DNA of 64,000 nt from Rhizobium rhizogenes NBRC 13257 (GTDB lineage Bacteria; Pseudomonadota; Alphaproteobacteria; Rhizobiales; Rhizobiaceae): NCBI RefSeq assembly GCF_000696095.1, contig NZ_BAYX01000001.1, positions 744,001 to 808,000 of the forward strand, read 5' to 3'. Below, in pieces: positions 37,318 to 50,371 of the stretch; position 1 is the first letter of the stretch; each line of letters begins with the position of its first letter. Below the pieces are notes generated by a model. It saw only the letters and a program-made list of their open reading frames with translations. It ran no database searches and was not told the origin of the DNA. The position numbers and the translations under genes are program-made.

Positions 37318-37922
37318 TGTTCTACACGACCGACACCAATCAGCATGGCCTGTCTCATGATCCTTTCAAGGCGATCGTTGCACCACGCCCAATCGGCTGG
37401 ATCGGCAGCAAGGGCAGAGATGGTTCTATCAACCTGTCACCCTACTCCTTCTTCAACGCCGTCAGCGATCGACCGAAGCTGGTGATGTTTTCCTCGACGG
37501 GCCGCAAGGATAGCGCCCGCAATGTCGAGGAAACCGGTGTCTTCACCGCCAATCTGGTCAGCCGCAACCTCGTGGAAAAGATGAATCATTCATCCATTTC
37601 CGTGCCTTACGGCACCAATGAGTTCGCGCTGGCCGGCCTGACGGCCGAGCCGGGCCGGCTGGTGGATGCGCCCTATGTCGGCGAAGCCTTTGCCGTCCTC
37701 GAATGCCGGGTAACGGAGATCATGCGACCCAAGGACCTCAACGGAGAGCCGACGGACAACGTCATGGTTTTCGGCCAGGTCGTCGGCATCCATATCGATG
37801 AAGCGATCATTCGCGACGGCCGGCTCGACATGGCGCTTGCCCGGCCCGTCGCGCGCATGGGCTATATGGACTACAGCGAAGGCAGCGATGTCTTCGAACT
37901 GGTGCGGCCAAAGACGCCGTGA
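37317..37922 (+). CDS. Flavin reductase-like FMN-binding protein
   Basis: The 201-residue protein has the flavin reductase-like domain: KAIVAPRPIGWIGSKGRDGSINLSPYSFFNAVSDRPKLVMFS, then RNVEETGVFTANLVS and FAVLECRV. It binds FMN as a dimer. Coupled by a one-base overlap to the nitroreductase gene upstream, so the two probably act on a common substrate or share FMN supply. Substrate unknown. Confidence 0.88.
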   Translation: MFYTTDTNQHGLSHDPFKAIVAPRPIGWIGSKGRDGSINLSPYSFFNAVSDRPKLVMFSSTGRKDSARNVEETGVFTANLVSRNLVEKMNHSSISVPYGTNEFALAGLTAEPGRLVDAPYVGEAFAVLECRVTEIMRPKDLNGEPTDNVMVFGQVVGIHIDEAIIRDGRLDMALARPVARMGYMDYSEGSDVFELVRPKTP

Positions 37923-38051
37923 CGCTAGCGGGCGCCGGTTCGCGCATTAGTGGTTAATAAATAAGGTAAACGGCCCGTAAACCTTTCGCCGTTAGCGTGT
38001 CCCTCATGAGTTTGCGGGGCAAGAATCGTCCCGACGATATCGGGGCATTAC

Positions 38052-39191
38052 GTGATCATAGAAGCATTTCTTCGCTGGGCTGAGACCGCCAAGGCAGAGG
38101 GCAGGGCAAGGGCGGCCAATGCCCTCGGTCGTGCCTATCTGCAATCGGCAATGCCGGCGGGAGAGCGTGAGGCCGCCGAAATGGCGATGACCTATCTGCT
38201 TGATGATCCTTCGCCCCGCGTCCGCCTGTCGCTGGCCGAAGCCGTGGCGCGTGCACCGAATGCACCACGCGGCATCATCCTTTCCCTGGCGGAAGACCAG
38301 CCGGAAATTGCCGGGCAGGTCATTCTCTTGTCGCCGGTCTTCACCGATGCCGATCTCGTCGATCTCGCACTGCGTGGCAGCGATGTGACCCGTGTCCTGA
38401 TTGCCTCGCGCGGACAGGTGTCTCGACCGGTTTCCGCGGCATTGGCCGAGATCGGTGGCGAAACCGAGATTCTCTGCCTGCTGGAAAACGACGCAGCCTC
38501 ATTGTCGCGCGCCTCGCTGAAACGCATTGCCGAGCGACTTGGCGATCACGCCGAGATTCGCGGCCAGCTTCTTGCCCGCGACGCACTGCCTTCCGATGTT
38601 CGCCACCTGCTGATCCGGCATGTTTGCGCCGCATTGTCGGGCTCGAACCTAATCCAGGCCACGATCGGTGCCGGCCGGTTGCAGCATATTACCCGCGAGG
38701 CCAGCGAGACGGCGACGGTCTCCATCGCTGGATCGGTTCAGCATGACGATATTCCGGATCTGGCCGAGCATCTGCGCCAGTCCGGCTGGTTGACGCCGGC
38801 GTTCCTGATGCACGCGCTTTGTTCCGGCAAGGTCGATTTCTTCGCCGGTGCGATTACAAATCTTTCCGGCTGCGACGAGCGGCGGGTCCGTTCGATCCTG
38901 TCGACCGGACGTGTCTATGCCGTACGCGCGCTTTATGAGTCCGCCGGCCTGCCGCGCGATATTAGTGTCGTCTTCGTCGAGGCGACCCTGATCTGGCGCG
39001 AGGCATCACAGACATCAGGCGGCGGCATGCTGGAAAATGTCTCGGTCCGGCTGATGCGCAAGTTCCACGTTGCCGAGCGGTCGCCTGCCGCGGCGATACA
39101 ATTGCTGGATATGGTGGAGAAGCTCGCCAATGCCGAACGACGGCAGACGGCGCGGAGCTTTGCAGCGCTGGCGGCTCTCGCGGCGGCGTGA
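38052..39191 (+). CDS. DUF2336 family protein
   Basis: The 379-residue protein matches the DUF2336 family, an alpha-helical repeat protein (HEAT-like) conserved in alphaproteobacteria and often linked to two-component or cell-cycle genes. Visible blocks are DPSPRVRLSLAEAVARAPNAP, LALRGSDVTRVLIASRGQVS and LIRHVCAALSG. The start at 38052 is a GTG. It is followed by a GNAT gene 36 bp downstream, perhaps in the same operon. Function unknown. Confidence 0.82.
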   Translation: MIIEAFLRWAETAKAEGRARAANALGRAYLQSAMPAGEREAAEMAMTYLLDDPSPRVRLSLAEAVARAPNAPRGIILSLAEDQPEIAGQVILLSPVFTDADLVDLALRGSDVTRVLIASRGQVSRPVSAALAEIGGETEILCLLENDAASLSRASLKRIAERLGDHAEIRGQLLARDALPSDVRHLLIRHVCAALSGSNLIQATIGAGRLQHITREASETATVSIAGSVQHDDIPDLAEHLRQSGWLTPAFLMHALCSGKVDFFAGAITNLSGCDERRVRSILSTGRVYAVRALYESAGLPRDISVVFVEATLIWREASQTSGGGMLENVSVRLMRKFHVAERSPAAAIQLLDMVEKLANAERRQTARSFAALAALAAA

Positions 39192-39227
39192 TACTGATCG
39201 ACCATCAAAGCTTTCAGGATATGACGT

Positions 39228-39686
39228 TTGCTGACCATTGCCGTTGAACCGCCGCGCCAGGACGGTGTTATCCGCCTTCTCGACATGTCGAGCGCCTATG
39301 CCGAATCGCTCTATCCTGCGGAGAGCAACCACCTGCTTGATCTGAGCTCATTGGAAAAGCCTGAAGTGACCTTCTGGGTTGCGCGGCTGGATGGCAATAT
39401 TGTCGGCTGTTGCTCGCTGGTCGAGGCCGGCGATGGCACGGCCGAGATCAAGCGCATGTTCGTCGATCCGATCGCCAGGGGACAAAAGGTCGCCCTGAGG
39501 CTGATGGAAGTCCTCGAAGGGATGGCGGCGGAACGGAAGCTGACGGCGGTGAGGCTGGAAACCGGCATATACCAGCCGGAGGCCATCGCTCTCTACCGCA
39601 AGTCCGGCTACGTCGAGATCGAACCATTCGGCGACTACACGCCAGATCCGCTCAGTCTGTTCATGGAAAAGACCCTGTCCCCGTAG
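39228..39686 (+). CDS. GNAT-family N-acetyltransferase
   Basis: The 152-residue protein shows the GNAT acetyl-CoA binding segment: EIKRMFVDPIARGQKVALRLMEVLEG, then VRLETGIYQPEAIALYRKSGYVEIEPFGDY. Substrate unknown. The only suitable start is a TTG at 39228, with AGGAT upstream; a nearby ATG is out of frame. It follows DUF2336 closely. Confidence 0.85.
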   Translation: MLTIAVEPPRQDGVIRLLDMSSAYAESLYPAESNHLLDLSSLEKPEVTFWVARLDGNIVGCCSLVEAGDGTAEIKRMFVDPIARGQKVALRLMEVLEGMAAERKLTAVRLETGIYQPEAIALYRKSGYVEIEPFGDYTPDPLSLFMEKTLSP

Positions 39687-39697
39687 GCAGGATCTGA

Positions 39698-40810
39698 TCA
39701 GACTTCAGAACCATCCCGGATTTTCAATTGCAGTTCCGGCTCCTGGGCATGCTGTTCCTCAGTGAGTTCGGCTTCGCGAATCCATTCGCGCCAGATAGCG
39801 ACGATGATGGCCATCAGCACCGGGCCGATGAACAGGCCAAGGAACCCCATAGTCTTGACGCCGCCGACAAGGCCGAAAAAGGTCGGCAGGAAGGGTAGCT
39901 TGATCGGTCCGCCGACGAGCTTCGGCCGTAACGTCTTGTCGACGATGAAGAGTTCGACCGTGCCCCAGACGAAGAGGGCGATGCCCGCCCATAGCGAACC
40001 GCTGGCGATCAGATAGATGGAGACGAGCGACATGGAAAGCGGCGCGCCGCCCGGTACCAGTGCCATGACGCCAGTGAGAACGCCGAGCGTGATCGCCGAT
40101 GGTGCTCCCGCGATCCAATAGGCAACGCCAAGGACGATGCCTTCGCCGATGGCGATCAGCGTCATGCCCATGACCGTGGAACTGATCGTCGCCGGTACCA
40201 CGCGGGAGATCCGCTCCCAGCGATTCGGCAGGATGCGTTCGCCCAAAAGGTCGACCTGGCGGACGAACATCGAGCCGTCGCGGTATATGAAGAACAGCGC
40301 GATCAGCATGAAAAGCAAGGTCAGGATGACATGAAAGGCGCCACCGCCGGCGGCAAGCACCGCGCGGTAGATATTGCCGATATGCGCACCGCTGATGAGT
40401 TGCGCCAACTCGCCGATGGAACCGGGGCTACCTATATACTGCGTCCACTGATCGCCAAGCCAAGCCCCGACCATCGGCAGCGCCAGAATCCACTGCGGCG
40501 GCGGAGCGCCGTCGCGGTTGACATGCACCGCCCAACCAAACCATTCGCGCACCTCGCCAGCCATATAGATGGCGGAAAGCACGATCGGCAGCACCAGGAA
40601 GGTGACGATAAAGGCAATGGCAATGGCGGCGGCGAGCGTCGTGTTGCCGCCGGTGCGGCGCAGAAGGTCGCTATAGAGCGGCCAGGTGGCAAAACCGATC
40701 ACGGCGGCTGCCAGCACCGGGATCAGAAAGCCGTAGAAGAAATAAATGCCGGCTGCGGCAATCAGGATCAGCAGCCAGCGTGCCGCCGAAATGGACGGAA
40801 TAAGGGCCAT
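39698..40810 (-). CDS. AI-2E family transporter (UPF0118-type permease)
   Basis: The 370-residue protein has seven to eight membrane segments with the AI-2E family signatures: an N-terminal helix pair, the central extracellular-domain region, and GVLTGVMALVPGGAPLSMSLVSIYL, LRPKLVGGPIKLPFLPTFFGLVGG and GPVLMAIIVAIWREW at the C-terminus. The family contains TqsA-like exporters and Na+/H+ antiporters, so the substrate is open. I chose the ATG at 40810 (MALIPSISAARWL); a GTG at 40876 gives 22 extra residues. Convergent with the GNAT gene. Confidence 0.85.
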   Translation of the reverse strand: MALIPSISAARWLLILIAAAGIYFFYGFLIPVLAAAVIGFATWPLYSDLLRRTGGNTTLAAAIAIAFIVTFLVLPIVLSAIYMAGEVREWFGWAVHVNRDGAPPPQWILALPMVGAWLGDQWTQYIGSPGSIGELAQLISGAHIGNIYRAVLAAGGGAFHVILTLLFMLIALFFIYRDGSMFVRQVDLLGERILPNRWERISRVVPATISSTVMGMTLIAIGEGIVLGVAYWIAGAPSAITLGVLTGVMALVPGGAPLSMSLVSIYLIASGSLWAGIALFVWGTVELFIVDKTLRPKLVGGPIKLPFLPTFFGLVGGVKTMGFLGLFIGPVLMAIIVAIWREWIREAELTEEQHAQEPELQLKIRDGSEV

Positions 40811-41018
40811 GCGTGAAGGTGCGGTAGGCCCCAGCCACCGTGGTTCCCTCTGCTTTTGACGTTCGAATACACCCACCGGACTTGTTTTACCTTTTTTATT
40901 CGATCAACCGGTTATGGGCCATGATCTAGGCCGATTCAAGGGCCGCAACCCGAAAGCCCATATAATCCGTTGTCATGACGGCAGAACGACTACCAATGCG
41001 GGCAAAAGACGACTTGCC

Positions 41019-42152
41019 TTAAGATGGCCGGCGAAGAACCTTGAAGGCAAAGAACTGGGTTTTCTGCGTCGGATTGAAATTGTTGTCGGCAACGAAGATC
41101 AGCACATCCGTGCCGTCCTTCGCCTTGCCGAAGGTGACGCCTTCAATATTGTCGGGTGCGAGGCCCAGCGCGCGCAAATCCATCACCTGGGACTTGCGTA
41201 CCGGAACGATGCGCTGATCGGTCTTGGCAAGCGACGGGATGGCGGAAACATCGGTCGCCCCGTCGAGATCGAACATGTTGATGACTACGGAGTTGCCGAT
41301 ATCCTGCGCATAGCCGCGCTCGACCGACAGCCCATGCCGGTCGTCCAGTGCCAGGATTTCCGACATGCCGAAATCGTTCCAGCCGCCGGGCTTGGTCGGC
41401 GCCTGCGGAATCGGCGAGATCGGATAGACATATTGCGCTTTCTGTCCGCCCGTGGCCGCATCGTAGCGGATGAGACGAGCAAGTGCGCCATTGGTCAGCG
41501 TCGTCATCGGTCCATCCTGATAGAGCGCGGACTCCATGCCAACGAGGAGATCGCCGCCGGATAGGAACGTCAGCCCCTCGAAGGCGAGGTTGTCACGGAT
41601 ACCCGTGCTCTTGTCGGCAGTGGGGGCAAAACCATCCGGCAAGGGCAATTCACGCACGAAGCTGCCGTCGCGATTGGCAACGCGCACGAATGGCGGCAAC
41701 AGCGCCTTGCCGTCGCCTTCGCTGCTCCAGTAGATGCCGTCCTTGCCGATACGGATCGACTCGGAATCGACCGTGCGAAATGCGAAAGGCTGGCCGTTTT
41801 TGTCCTTCAGCGTCACATGATCGAGCACCGTCACGCCCTTGAGTCCGTCGGCGCCGACATCGATGTCGAGATCGTAAAAGCGAGCCGGTGCCCTTTCGGA
41901 ACGGTCATCGCTGATCGAGATATAGCGACCGGTTGAGGGGTCGAAATCGATGCCCGAGAGACCACCGACCTCAACGCCGTTTTCCCTGAAGCCCGTCGGA
42001 ATGTCGTATTCGCCGAGATAGGAGAGACTGATGCCGGCCTTGCAGTCACCGAAGGGGCAGGGCACGTCGACAACCGCACCGATATCGGCGGCGCGGGCGG
42101 TGGCGCTAAGAAGAAGGGCAAGAGTGGCGGTCGTCAGGAAGGGCTTCATCAT
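41019..42152 (-). CDS. Esterase-like activity of phytase family protein
   Basis: The 377-residue exported protein (signal peptide ending in TARA, residue 21) matches the phytase-like esterase family: VEVGGLSGIDFDPSTGRYISISDDRSERAPARFYDLDI, DSESIRI and FEGLTFLSGGDLLVGMESAL, a beta-propeller pattern. It is probably a periplasmic phosphoesterase or lipase-like protein; the activity is unproven. Single-gene unit. Confidence 0.8.
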   Translation of the reverse strand: MMKPFLTTATLALLLSATARAADIGAVVDVPCPFGDCKAGISLSYLGEYDIPTGFRENGVEVGGLSGIDFDPSTGRYISISDDRSERAPARFYDLDIDVGADGLKGVTVLDHVTLKDKNGQPFAFRTVDSESIRIGKDGIYWSSEGDGKALLPPFVRVANRDGSFVRELPLPDGFAPTADKSTGIRDNLAFEGLTFLSGGDLLVGMESALYQDGPMTTLTNGALARLIRYDAATGGQKAQYVYPISPIPQAPTKPGGWNDFGMSEILALDDRHGLSVERGYAQDIGNSVVINMFDLDGATDVSAIPSLAKTDQRIVPVRKSQVMDLRALGLAPDNIEGVTFGKAKDGTDVLIFVADNNFNPTQKTQFFAFKVLRRPS

Positions 42153-42295
42153 GGCGATATCGTTACATCCGGATCATGAGCTGCGGGTTTGCGCCGCATC
42201 TATGCATCCGCCCATGACGCTTTCGTTACGGATCGCGCTCCATCGCCTAAAAATATCGGGAAATCGATTTTGCCGCAGCCGCTTAAGCGCGGTTG

Positions 42296-44365
42296 TCAGA
42301 TATCCAGATTCTCCGCAAATGCCGCGCGTTCCTGAATGAAGCGGAAGCGGGCCTCGGGTTTGGTGCCCATGAGGTTGTCGACGGCGTCACGCGTGCCTTC
42401 GAAATCCACCTCGTCGATCACGACGCGCAGCAGCGTGCGTTTCGACGGGTCCATCGTCGTTTCCTTCAGCTGGGCGGGAAGCATTTCACCCAAGCCTTTG
42501 AATCGGCTGATTTCGATCTTGCCCTTGCCCTTGAAATCGCTCTCCATCAGCTCCAGCCGGTGGGCGTCGTCACGGGCATAGATGGATTTCGACCCTTGCG
42601 TGATCTTGTAAAGCGGCGGCACGGCCAGGAACAGGTGGCCGCCACGAACCAGCTCGGGCATCTCCTGATAGAAGAAGGTGATCAGCAGCGAGGCGATGTG
42701 TGCGCCGTCGACGTCGGCATCGGTCATGACGACGATGCGCTGATAACGAAGATCTTCCTCACGATATTTCGAGCGCGTGCCGCAGCCCAGCGCCTGCACC
42801 AGATCGGCGATCTGCTGGTTGGCGGAAAGCTTCTCGCGGCCGGCGCTGGCGACGTTGAGGATCTTGCCGCGCAGCGGCAGGATCGCCTGGTTCATGCGGT
42901 TGCGCGCCTGCTTGGCCGAGCCGCCAGCCGAATCACCTTCGACGAGAAAGAGTTCGGCGCCTTCGGCTGTGTTCTGCGAACAATCGGCAAGCTTGCCTGG
43001 TAGGCGCAGCTTGCGCACGGCCGTCTTGCGGTTGACTTCCTTTTCCTTGCGGCGGCGGAGGCGCTCCTCCGAGCGCTCGATCACCCATTCCAGCAGCTTT
43101 TCGGCCTCGGTCGGATTGTCGGTGAGATAGTGATCGAAGGGGTCACGCAGCGCGTTTTCGACGATGCGTTGTGCCTCGACGGTCGCAAGCCTGTCCTTGG
43201 TCTGGCCGACGAATTCCGGTTCGCGGATGAAAATGGAGAGCATTCCGACGCCGGAAATCATCACGTCATCGGTGGTGATGCCGGCCGCGCGCTTGTTCTG
43301 CGTCAGCTCAGCATAGTTCTTCAACCCCTTGGTCAGCGCGATGCGCAGACCGGCCTCGTGGGTGCCGCCTTCGGGGGTAGGAATGGTGTTGCAGTAGGAA
43401 TGGACCTGCGGGTCGCCGCCGTACCAGGTGATCGCCCACTCCAGCGAGCCATGGCCAGTTCCCTTCTCCGACTTGCCGGCGAAGATTTCGCGGGTAACGG
43501 TGAACTCGTTGCCCATCGTCGCCTTGAGATAATCCTTCAGGCCGCCGGGGAAATGGAAGACGGCCTTGTCGGGAACATCCGAACCCGCCGGCGCCAATTC
43601 CGGATCGCAGCTCCAGCGGATCTCGACGCCACCGAAGAGATAGGCCTTGGAGCGGGCCATGCGGAAAACGCGGGCCGGATCGAACTTGGCGTGGTCGCCG
43701 AAAATCTGCGGATCGGGATGAAAGCGGACGCGGGTGCCGCGGCGGTTATGAACATCGCCGAGCTCTTCCAGGCCGCCCTGCGGCACGCCGCGCGAAAAGC
43801 GCTGGCGATAGAGCTTACGGTTGCGCGCCACCTCGACTTCGAGATCGTCGGAGAGCGCATTGACGACGGAGACGCCGACGCCATGCAGACCGCCGGAGGT
43901 CTCATAGGCCTTGCCATCGAACTTACCGCCGGCATGCAGCTTGGTCATGATGACCTCGAGCGTCGACTTGCCCGGGACCTGCGGATGGTTTTCGACCGGA
44001 ATACCGCGGCCGTTGTCGGTGACGGTCAGGTAGCCGCGCTGGTCGAGATGCACTTCGATGAAATCGGCATGGCCGGCGACGGCCTCGTCCATGGAGTTGT
44101 CGATGACTTCGGCGAAGAGATGATGCAGCGCCTTCTCGTCGGTGCCGCCGATATACATGCCGGGGCGCATACGCACCGGTTCGAGCCCTTCGAGGACGCG
44201 GATCGAATTCGCACCGTATTCTTCGGCGGACGAAGTTGTCGGAGCTGCGCGCGGGGCAGGGGCGGGAGCGGCCACAGGGCTTTCAGCCTTTGGTGCCGGC
44301 TTTTCCGCCGTTTCGGGCTTCGGCGAAACCGGCAGTCCGGAGAAGAGATCGTTGCTGTTATCCAT
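42296..44365 (-). CDS. parE: DNA topoisomerase IV subunit B
   Basis: The 689-residue ATPase subunit decatenates chromosomes with ParC. GHKL ATPase motifs are present (EVIDNSMDEAVAGH, DNGRGIPV, GGLHGVGVSVVNAL), as is the TOPRIM region (LFLVEGDSAGGSAKQARNR, MTDADVDGAHIASLL). Lack of the GyrB-type insertion and the start with a Pro/Ala-rich 70-residue extension argue for ParE of alphaproteobacteria. I start at the ATG at 44365. Confidence 0.95.
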   Translation of the reverse strand: MDNSNDLFSGLPVSPKPETAEKPAPKAESPVAAPAPAPRAAPTTSSAEEYGANSIRVLEGLEPVRMRPGMYIGGTDEKALHHLFAEVIDNSMDEAVAGHADFIEVHLDQRGYLTVTDNGRGIPVENHPQVPGKSTLEVIMTKLHAGGKFDGKAYETSGGLHGVGVSVVNALSDDLEVEVARNRKLYRQRFSRGVPQGGLEELGDVHNRRGTRVRFHPDPQIFGDHAKFDPARVFRMARSKAYLFGGVEIRWSCDPELAPAGSDVPDKAVFHFPGGLKDYLKATMGNEFTVTREIFAGKSEKGTGHGSLEWAITWYGGDPQVHSYCNTIPTPEGGTHEAGLRIALTKGLKNYAELTQNKRAAGITTDDVMISGVGMLSIFIREPEFVGQTKDRLATVEAQRIVENALRDPFDHYLTDNPTEAEKLLEWVIERSEERLRRRKEKEVNRKTAVRKLRLPGKLADCSQNTAEGAELFLVEGDSAGGSAKQARNRMNQAILPLRGKILNVASAGREKLSANQQIADLVQALGCGTRSKYREEDLRYQRIVVMTDADVDGAHIASLLITFFYQEMPELVRGGHLFLAVPPLYKITQGSKSIYARDDAHRLELMESDFKGKGKIEISRFKGLGEMLPAQLKETTMDPSKRTLLRVVIDEVDFEGTRDAVDNLMGTKPEARFRFIQERAAFAENLDI

Positions 44366-44564
44366 GGAGCTGTTCAGATTTATCCTTGAAGGGGTCACAC
44401 CCCAGAATCATCACATTTGCCGTCGATGCCGCGAATCATCTTGATTCTGCCAGAAATGACGTTCTAACGCGATGGCGCCCCAGTGACGGGACAAATTCGA
44501 AAAAAGATTTGCGTTGCCGGGCGACGAATGGCAAGCCCGTGAGCCTATCGAGGAAAGTGTCCGC

Positions 44565-45461
44565 ATGCGAATGTCCACAGCTCATTTGTCGATACTAGCC
44601 GCAATTGCGGCCTTTTTGCCGCTAGCCAACGCTTCGGGTGCCGCCGCCGAAGCGCTGAAGCCATTCAAGGACGAGCTGTTTTCCAACCAGACGGTCATCG
44701 AAAGCCATGACAATGGCGCCTTCCAGACGATCGACTACCAGGAGATGCGCGACATCAACGGCCGCGACCAGATTCCGGAAAAGCGGGTCAAGCCGGCCTA
44801 TGTCGAAACCGGCGTACGCTGGAAAGCGCAGGAAGACGAGACCTTGCCGCTTGGCGATCGCAACCTCGACTTCACCCGCATCGGCCCGGCATCCGGACAG
44901 GCTTTCACGGTGATCTTCATCCATGGCCGCGGCGGCGACCGTCGGCTGGGGTCAAACGACTACACCTTCGGCGGCAACTTCAACCGGCTGAAGAACCTCG
45001 CCTACAACAATGGCGGCACCTATTATGCCCCAAGCGTCAAGAGTTTTGATAGCAATGGCGTCGCCGATATCGCGGCCCTGATCCGCTATTCCTATCAGCA
45101 ATCCGGCGGCAAGCCCGTTATCCTCACTTGCGCCTCGATGGGTAGCTTCGTCTGCTGGGGCATCACCCGCGATGCCGAGAGCGTCAAGCGCCTGAAGGGT
45201 ATGGCGATATTGAGCGGCGTAACCGATCCTGACTTTGCCAAGAGCGCGTTCTACAAGGCGAAACTGCCGGTCTGGTTCACCCATGGCAGCAAGGATCCGG
45301 TCTATGCCGCCGCCGACCAGGAGGCGCTGTTCGAAAAGCTCTACAAGGCGCATTACCCGACGCGGTTCACGCTGTTTGCGACCGGCAATCACGGCACGCC
45401 GGTTCGTATGACCGACTGGCGGAAAGTTCTGAACTGGATCCTTGATCCACAGCCTTCATAG
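44565..45461 (+). CDS. Exported alpha/beta hydrolase
   Basis: The 298-residue protein has a signal peptide (cleavage near SGAAAEA, about residue 26) and an alpha/beta-hydrolase core: VIFIHGRGGDRRLGSNDYTFGG (oxyanion-hole region), nucleophile Ser191 in TCASMGSFVCWG, and the C-terminal His in GNHGTPV. Periplasmic esterase of unknown substrate. GAGGAAA lies upstream of the chosen ATG at 44565; a second ATG is at 44571. Divergent from parE. Confidence 0.82.
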   Translation: MRMSTAHLSILAAIAAFLPLANASGAAAEALKPFKDELFSNQTVIESHDNGAFQTIDYQEMRDINGRDQIPEKRVKPAYVETGVRWKAQEDETLPLGDRNLDFTRIGPASGQAFTVIFIHGRGGDRRLGSNDYTFGGNFNRLKNLAYNNGGTYYAPSVKSFDSNGVADIAALIRYSYQQSGGKPVILTCASMGSFVCWGITRDAESVKRLKGMAILSGVTDPDFAKSAFYKAKLPVWFTHGSKDPVYAAADQEALFEKLYKAHYPTRFTLFATGNHGTPVRMTDWRKVLNWILDPQPS

Positions 45462-45601
45462 GTCTTTTCGAAAAATTTTCGGTTTATTTTCGTAAAAGCG
45501 ATTTTTAAACGATTTTAAGCCGTTCCGGGGACCACCGTTAACTTTTCTTTCCCTCTCACTTTTGTTAGTGCGGCAGCACATGAATGAAGGGGAGATGAGG
45601 A

Positions 45602-46372
45602 ATGACGAAGCAAATACGGCCGCTTTTGGCGGGAAACTGGAAGATGAACGGCACGCGCGCCAGCCTCGACCAGATCAAGGCGATCGCGGAAGGGGTGAAG
45701 GCGCCGTTGTCGGAGAGGATCGACACGCTGCTCTGCCCACCGGCAACACTCCTCTATGTCGCGACGGCTCTCTGCGACGATAGCCCGCTGGCGATTGGCG
45801 CGCAGGACTGCCATCAGCTGGTCAGCGGCGCGCATACGGGCGATATTTCCGCCGAAATGATTGCCGATTGCTTCGGCACCCACGTTATCGTCGGCCATTC
45901 CGAACGCCGCAGAAATCATGTGGAAAGCGACGCATTGGTGCGCGCCAAGGCGGAAGCGGCGCTCAACGCCGATCTGATCGCGATCGTCTGCATCGGCGAG
46001 ACGGCGGAAGAGCGCGACAATGCTCAGACACTTGACGTGCTCAAGCGCCAACTCGCCGGTTCGGTTCCAGACGGTTCCGTCTCGGAAACGACCGTCATAG
46101 CCTATGAACCCGTTTGGGCAATCGGCACCGGTAAGGTTCCAACGCGCGCCGATGTTGAAGAAGCCCACGCCTTCATCCGCGGCGAACTCGTGGAACGCTT
46201 CGGCGAGGACGGCAAAAAGTTCCGTCTTCTCTACGGCGGCTCGGTCAGCGGCGCGAATGCGGCGGACCTGCTTTCGGTCGCAAATGTCAACGGTTTGCTC
46301 GTCGGTGGGCAAAGCTTGAAAGCCGTCGACTTCCTCGCCATCTATGGCGCATTCGAACGGCAGTTCGCCTGA
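45602..46372 (+). CDS. tpiA: Triosephosphate isomerase
   Basis: The 256-residue TIM barrel interconverts dihydroxyacetone phosphate and glyceraldehyde 3-phosphate. Catalytic residues are Asn12 and Lys14 (GNWKMNG), His99 (VGHSERR), and Glu169 ([11 protein letters not shown]); the phosphate loop LYGGSVSG is intact. GGGGAGATGAGG precedes the ATG. secG and pyrG follow in the same direction, as in other rhizobia. Confidence 0.96.
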   Translation: MTKQIRPLLAGNWKMNGTRASLDQIKAIAEGVKAPLSERIDTLLCPPATLLYVATALCDDSPLAIGAQDCHQLVSGAHTGDISAEMIADCFGTHVIVGHSERRRNHVESDALVRAKAEAALNADLIAIVCIGETAEERDNAQTLDVLKRQLAGSVPDGSVSETTVIAYEPVWAIGTGKVPTRADVEEAHAFIRGELVERFGEDGKKFRLLYGGSVSGANAADLLSVANVNGLLVGGQSLKAVDFLAIYGAFERQFA

Positions 46373-46491
46373 AGGCCTCACTTGCCTGAATTCCAATCTT
46401 AAAAGGGCTTGGAATAGGCGATAGCCTCATGTAAAGAGCCGCGAGCTTTTCTTTTTGATTGATGCCCGCGCCCGTGGGCAGGACTGGACCT

Positions 46492-46998
46492 ATGCAAACC
46501 GTATTGCTTGTCATCTATCTCATGATTGTTGTCGCCCTTATCGGCGTGGTGCTGATTCAGCGCTCGGAGGGCGGTGGCCTGGGCATTGGCGGTGGATCGG
46601 GCTTTATGTCGGCGCGCGGCACGGCCAATGCGCTGACGCGCACCACGGCAATCCTGGCTGCTCTGTTCTTCGCACTGGCGCTCGGCATGAACGTGCTGTC
46701 GCGCTTTGAGGGACGTCCGACGGATATTCTCAACCGTATTCCGAGCACGTCGGGACAGGGCAACGGCATTCTCGATTCGCTTGGCGGCCAGAAGGGCGCA
46801 GCCCCGGCAGGCAGCCAAACGCAGCCGGCCAACAACAGCGGCGTTCCGAACAACGGCGCGATTGCTCCACAGTCTCAGACGACGCAGCCTGCTCCGGCAA
46901 CGACCACCCAGCAGGCTCCGGCCGCTACCGGTCAGCAGACGGCGCCAGCTACGACGACGCCTGCCCAGAGCGGCAACGGCGTTCCGACCGGCAACTAA
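46492..46998 (+). CDS. secG: Preprotein translocase subunit SecG
   Basis: The 168-residue protein has two membrane helices and the SecG pattern QRSEGGGLGIGGGSGFMSARGTANALTRTT. It is longer than the E. coli protein because of a C-terminal Gln/Thr/Pro/Ala-rich tail (about 95-168), typical of rhizobial SecG. It associates with SecYE in the inner membrane. The ATG at 46492 has AGGAC upstream. A terminator follows. Confidence 0.93.
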   Translation: MQTVLLVIYLMIVVALIGVVLIQRSEGGGLGIGGGSGFMSARGTANALTRTTAILAALFFALALGMNVLSRFEGRPTDILNRIPSTSGQGNGILDSLGGQKGAAPAGSQTQPANNSGVPNNGAIAPQSQTTQPAPATTTQQAPAATGQQTAPATTTPAQSGNGVPTGN

Positions 46999-49747
<2,749 letters not shown>

Positions 49748-49837
49748 GATTTTGACGATATATGGCGTTTCAGCCAATTTCAACAGGGAGATACTCGCGG
49801 CATAAATGCTCCCGCAACACCAATGCAGGAGCCTCTC

Positions 49838-50233
49838 ATGTCCAGCCGCGTCAGTGAAATACCAACCGCTTCTCCCAGTGCTATCGCCGAATATTACAGC
49901 CAGAAGCTTGCCTTCGAAACGGATTGTTCGGATGTCCAGCTATCCATGACCTCGGGAAATGCCGATTTCGTCCTGCTCGACGTTCGCGGACCATCGCTGT
50001 TCGAACAGCAACACATACCCGGCGCAATCAACCTGCCGCACGGCAAGATGACAGTAAGAAGGATGGCGGAATGGCCGGATGATACGCTCTTTGTCGTCTA
50101 CTGCGCCGGCCCGCATTGCAACGGAACCGACAAGGCGGCCTGGCGTCTCGGCACGCTTGGCAAGCGCGTCAAGGTCATGATTGGTGGTATGACAGGCTGG
50201 GCGGACGAGGGGTTTATTTTCGAGAGAGGGTAG
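49838..50233 (+). CDS. Rhodanese-like domain protein
   Basis: The 131-residue single-domain protein has VLLDVRGPSLFEQQHIPGAINLPHG and the active loop around Cys89 (VVYCAGPHCNGTDKAAWRL). It should carry sulfur as a persulfide or act on thiols. GGAG stands seven bases before the ATG at 49838. It is divergent from the GlxA-type regulator, which probably controls it. An intrinsic terminator follows. Confidence 0.88.
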   Translation: MSSRVSEIPTASPSAIAEYYSQKLAFETDCSDVQLSMTSGNADFVLLDVRGPSLFEQQHIPGAINLPHGKMTVRRMAEWPDDTLFVVYCAGPHCNGTDKAAWRLGTLGKRVKVMIGGMTGWADEGFIFERG

Positions 50234-50249
50234 AACGTCAGCGGAAGGG

Positions 50250-50276
50250 AGCCCGGTTCTCACCGGGCTTCTATTT
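50250..50276 (+). terminator. Intrinsic terminator after rhodanese gene
   Basis: Stem AGCCCGGT (50250-50257), loop TCTC, ACCGGGCT (50262-50269), followed by TCTATTTT. Confidence 0.8.
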
Positions 50277-50371
50277 TGCATCGCAAAAAATCCTGCTCCC
50301 TACGTCATTTGACTGTCGCGCCGTTCCCGTTTCCATGGCAATTTGCCGGTAAGCACATTGGGAACAAAAGT

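Noticed and set aside
43130..44389. 419-codon open frame opposite parE
   Set aside because: Antisense shadow; parE motifs occupy the same bases.
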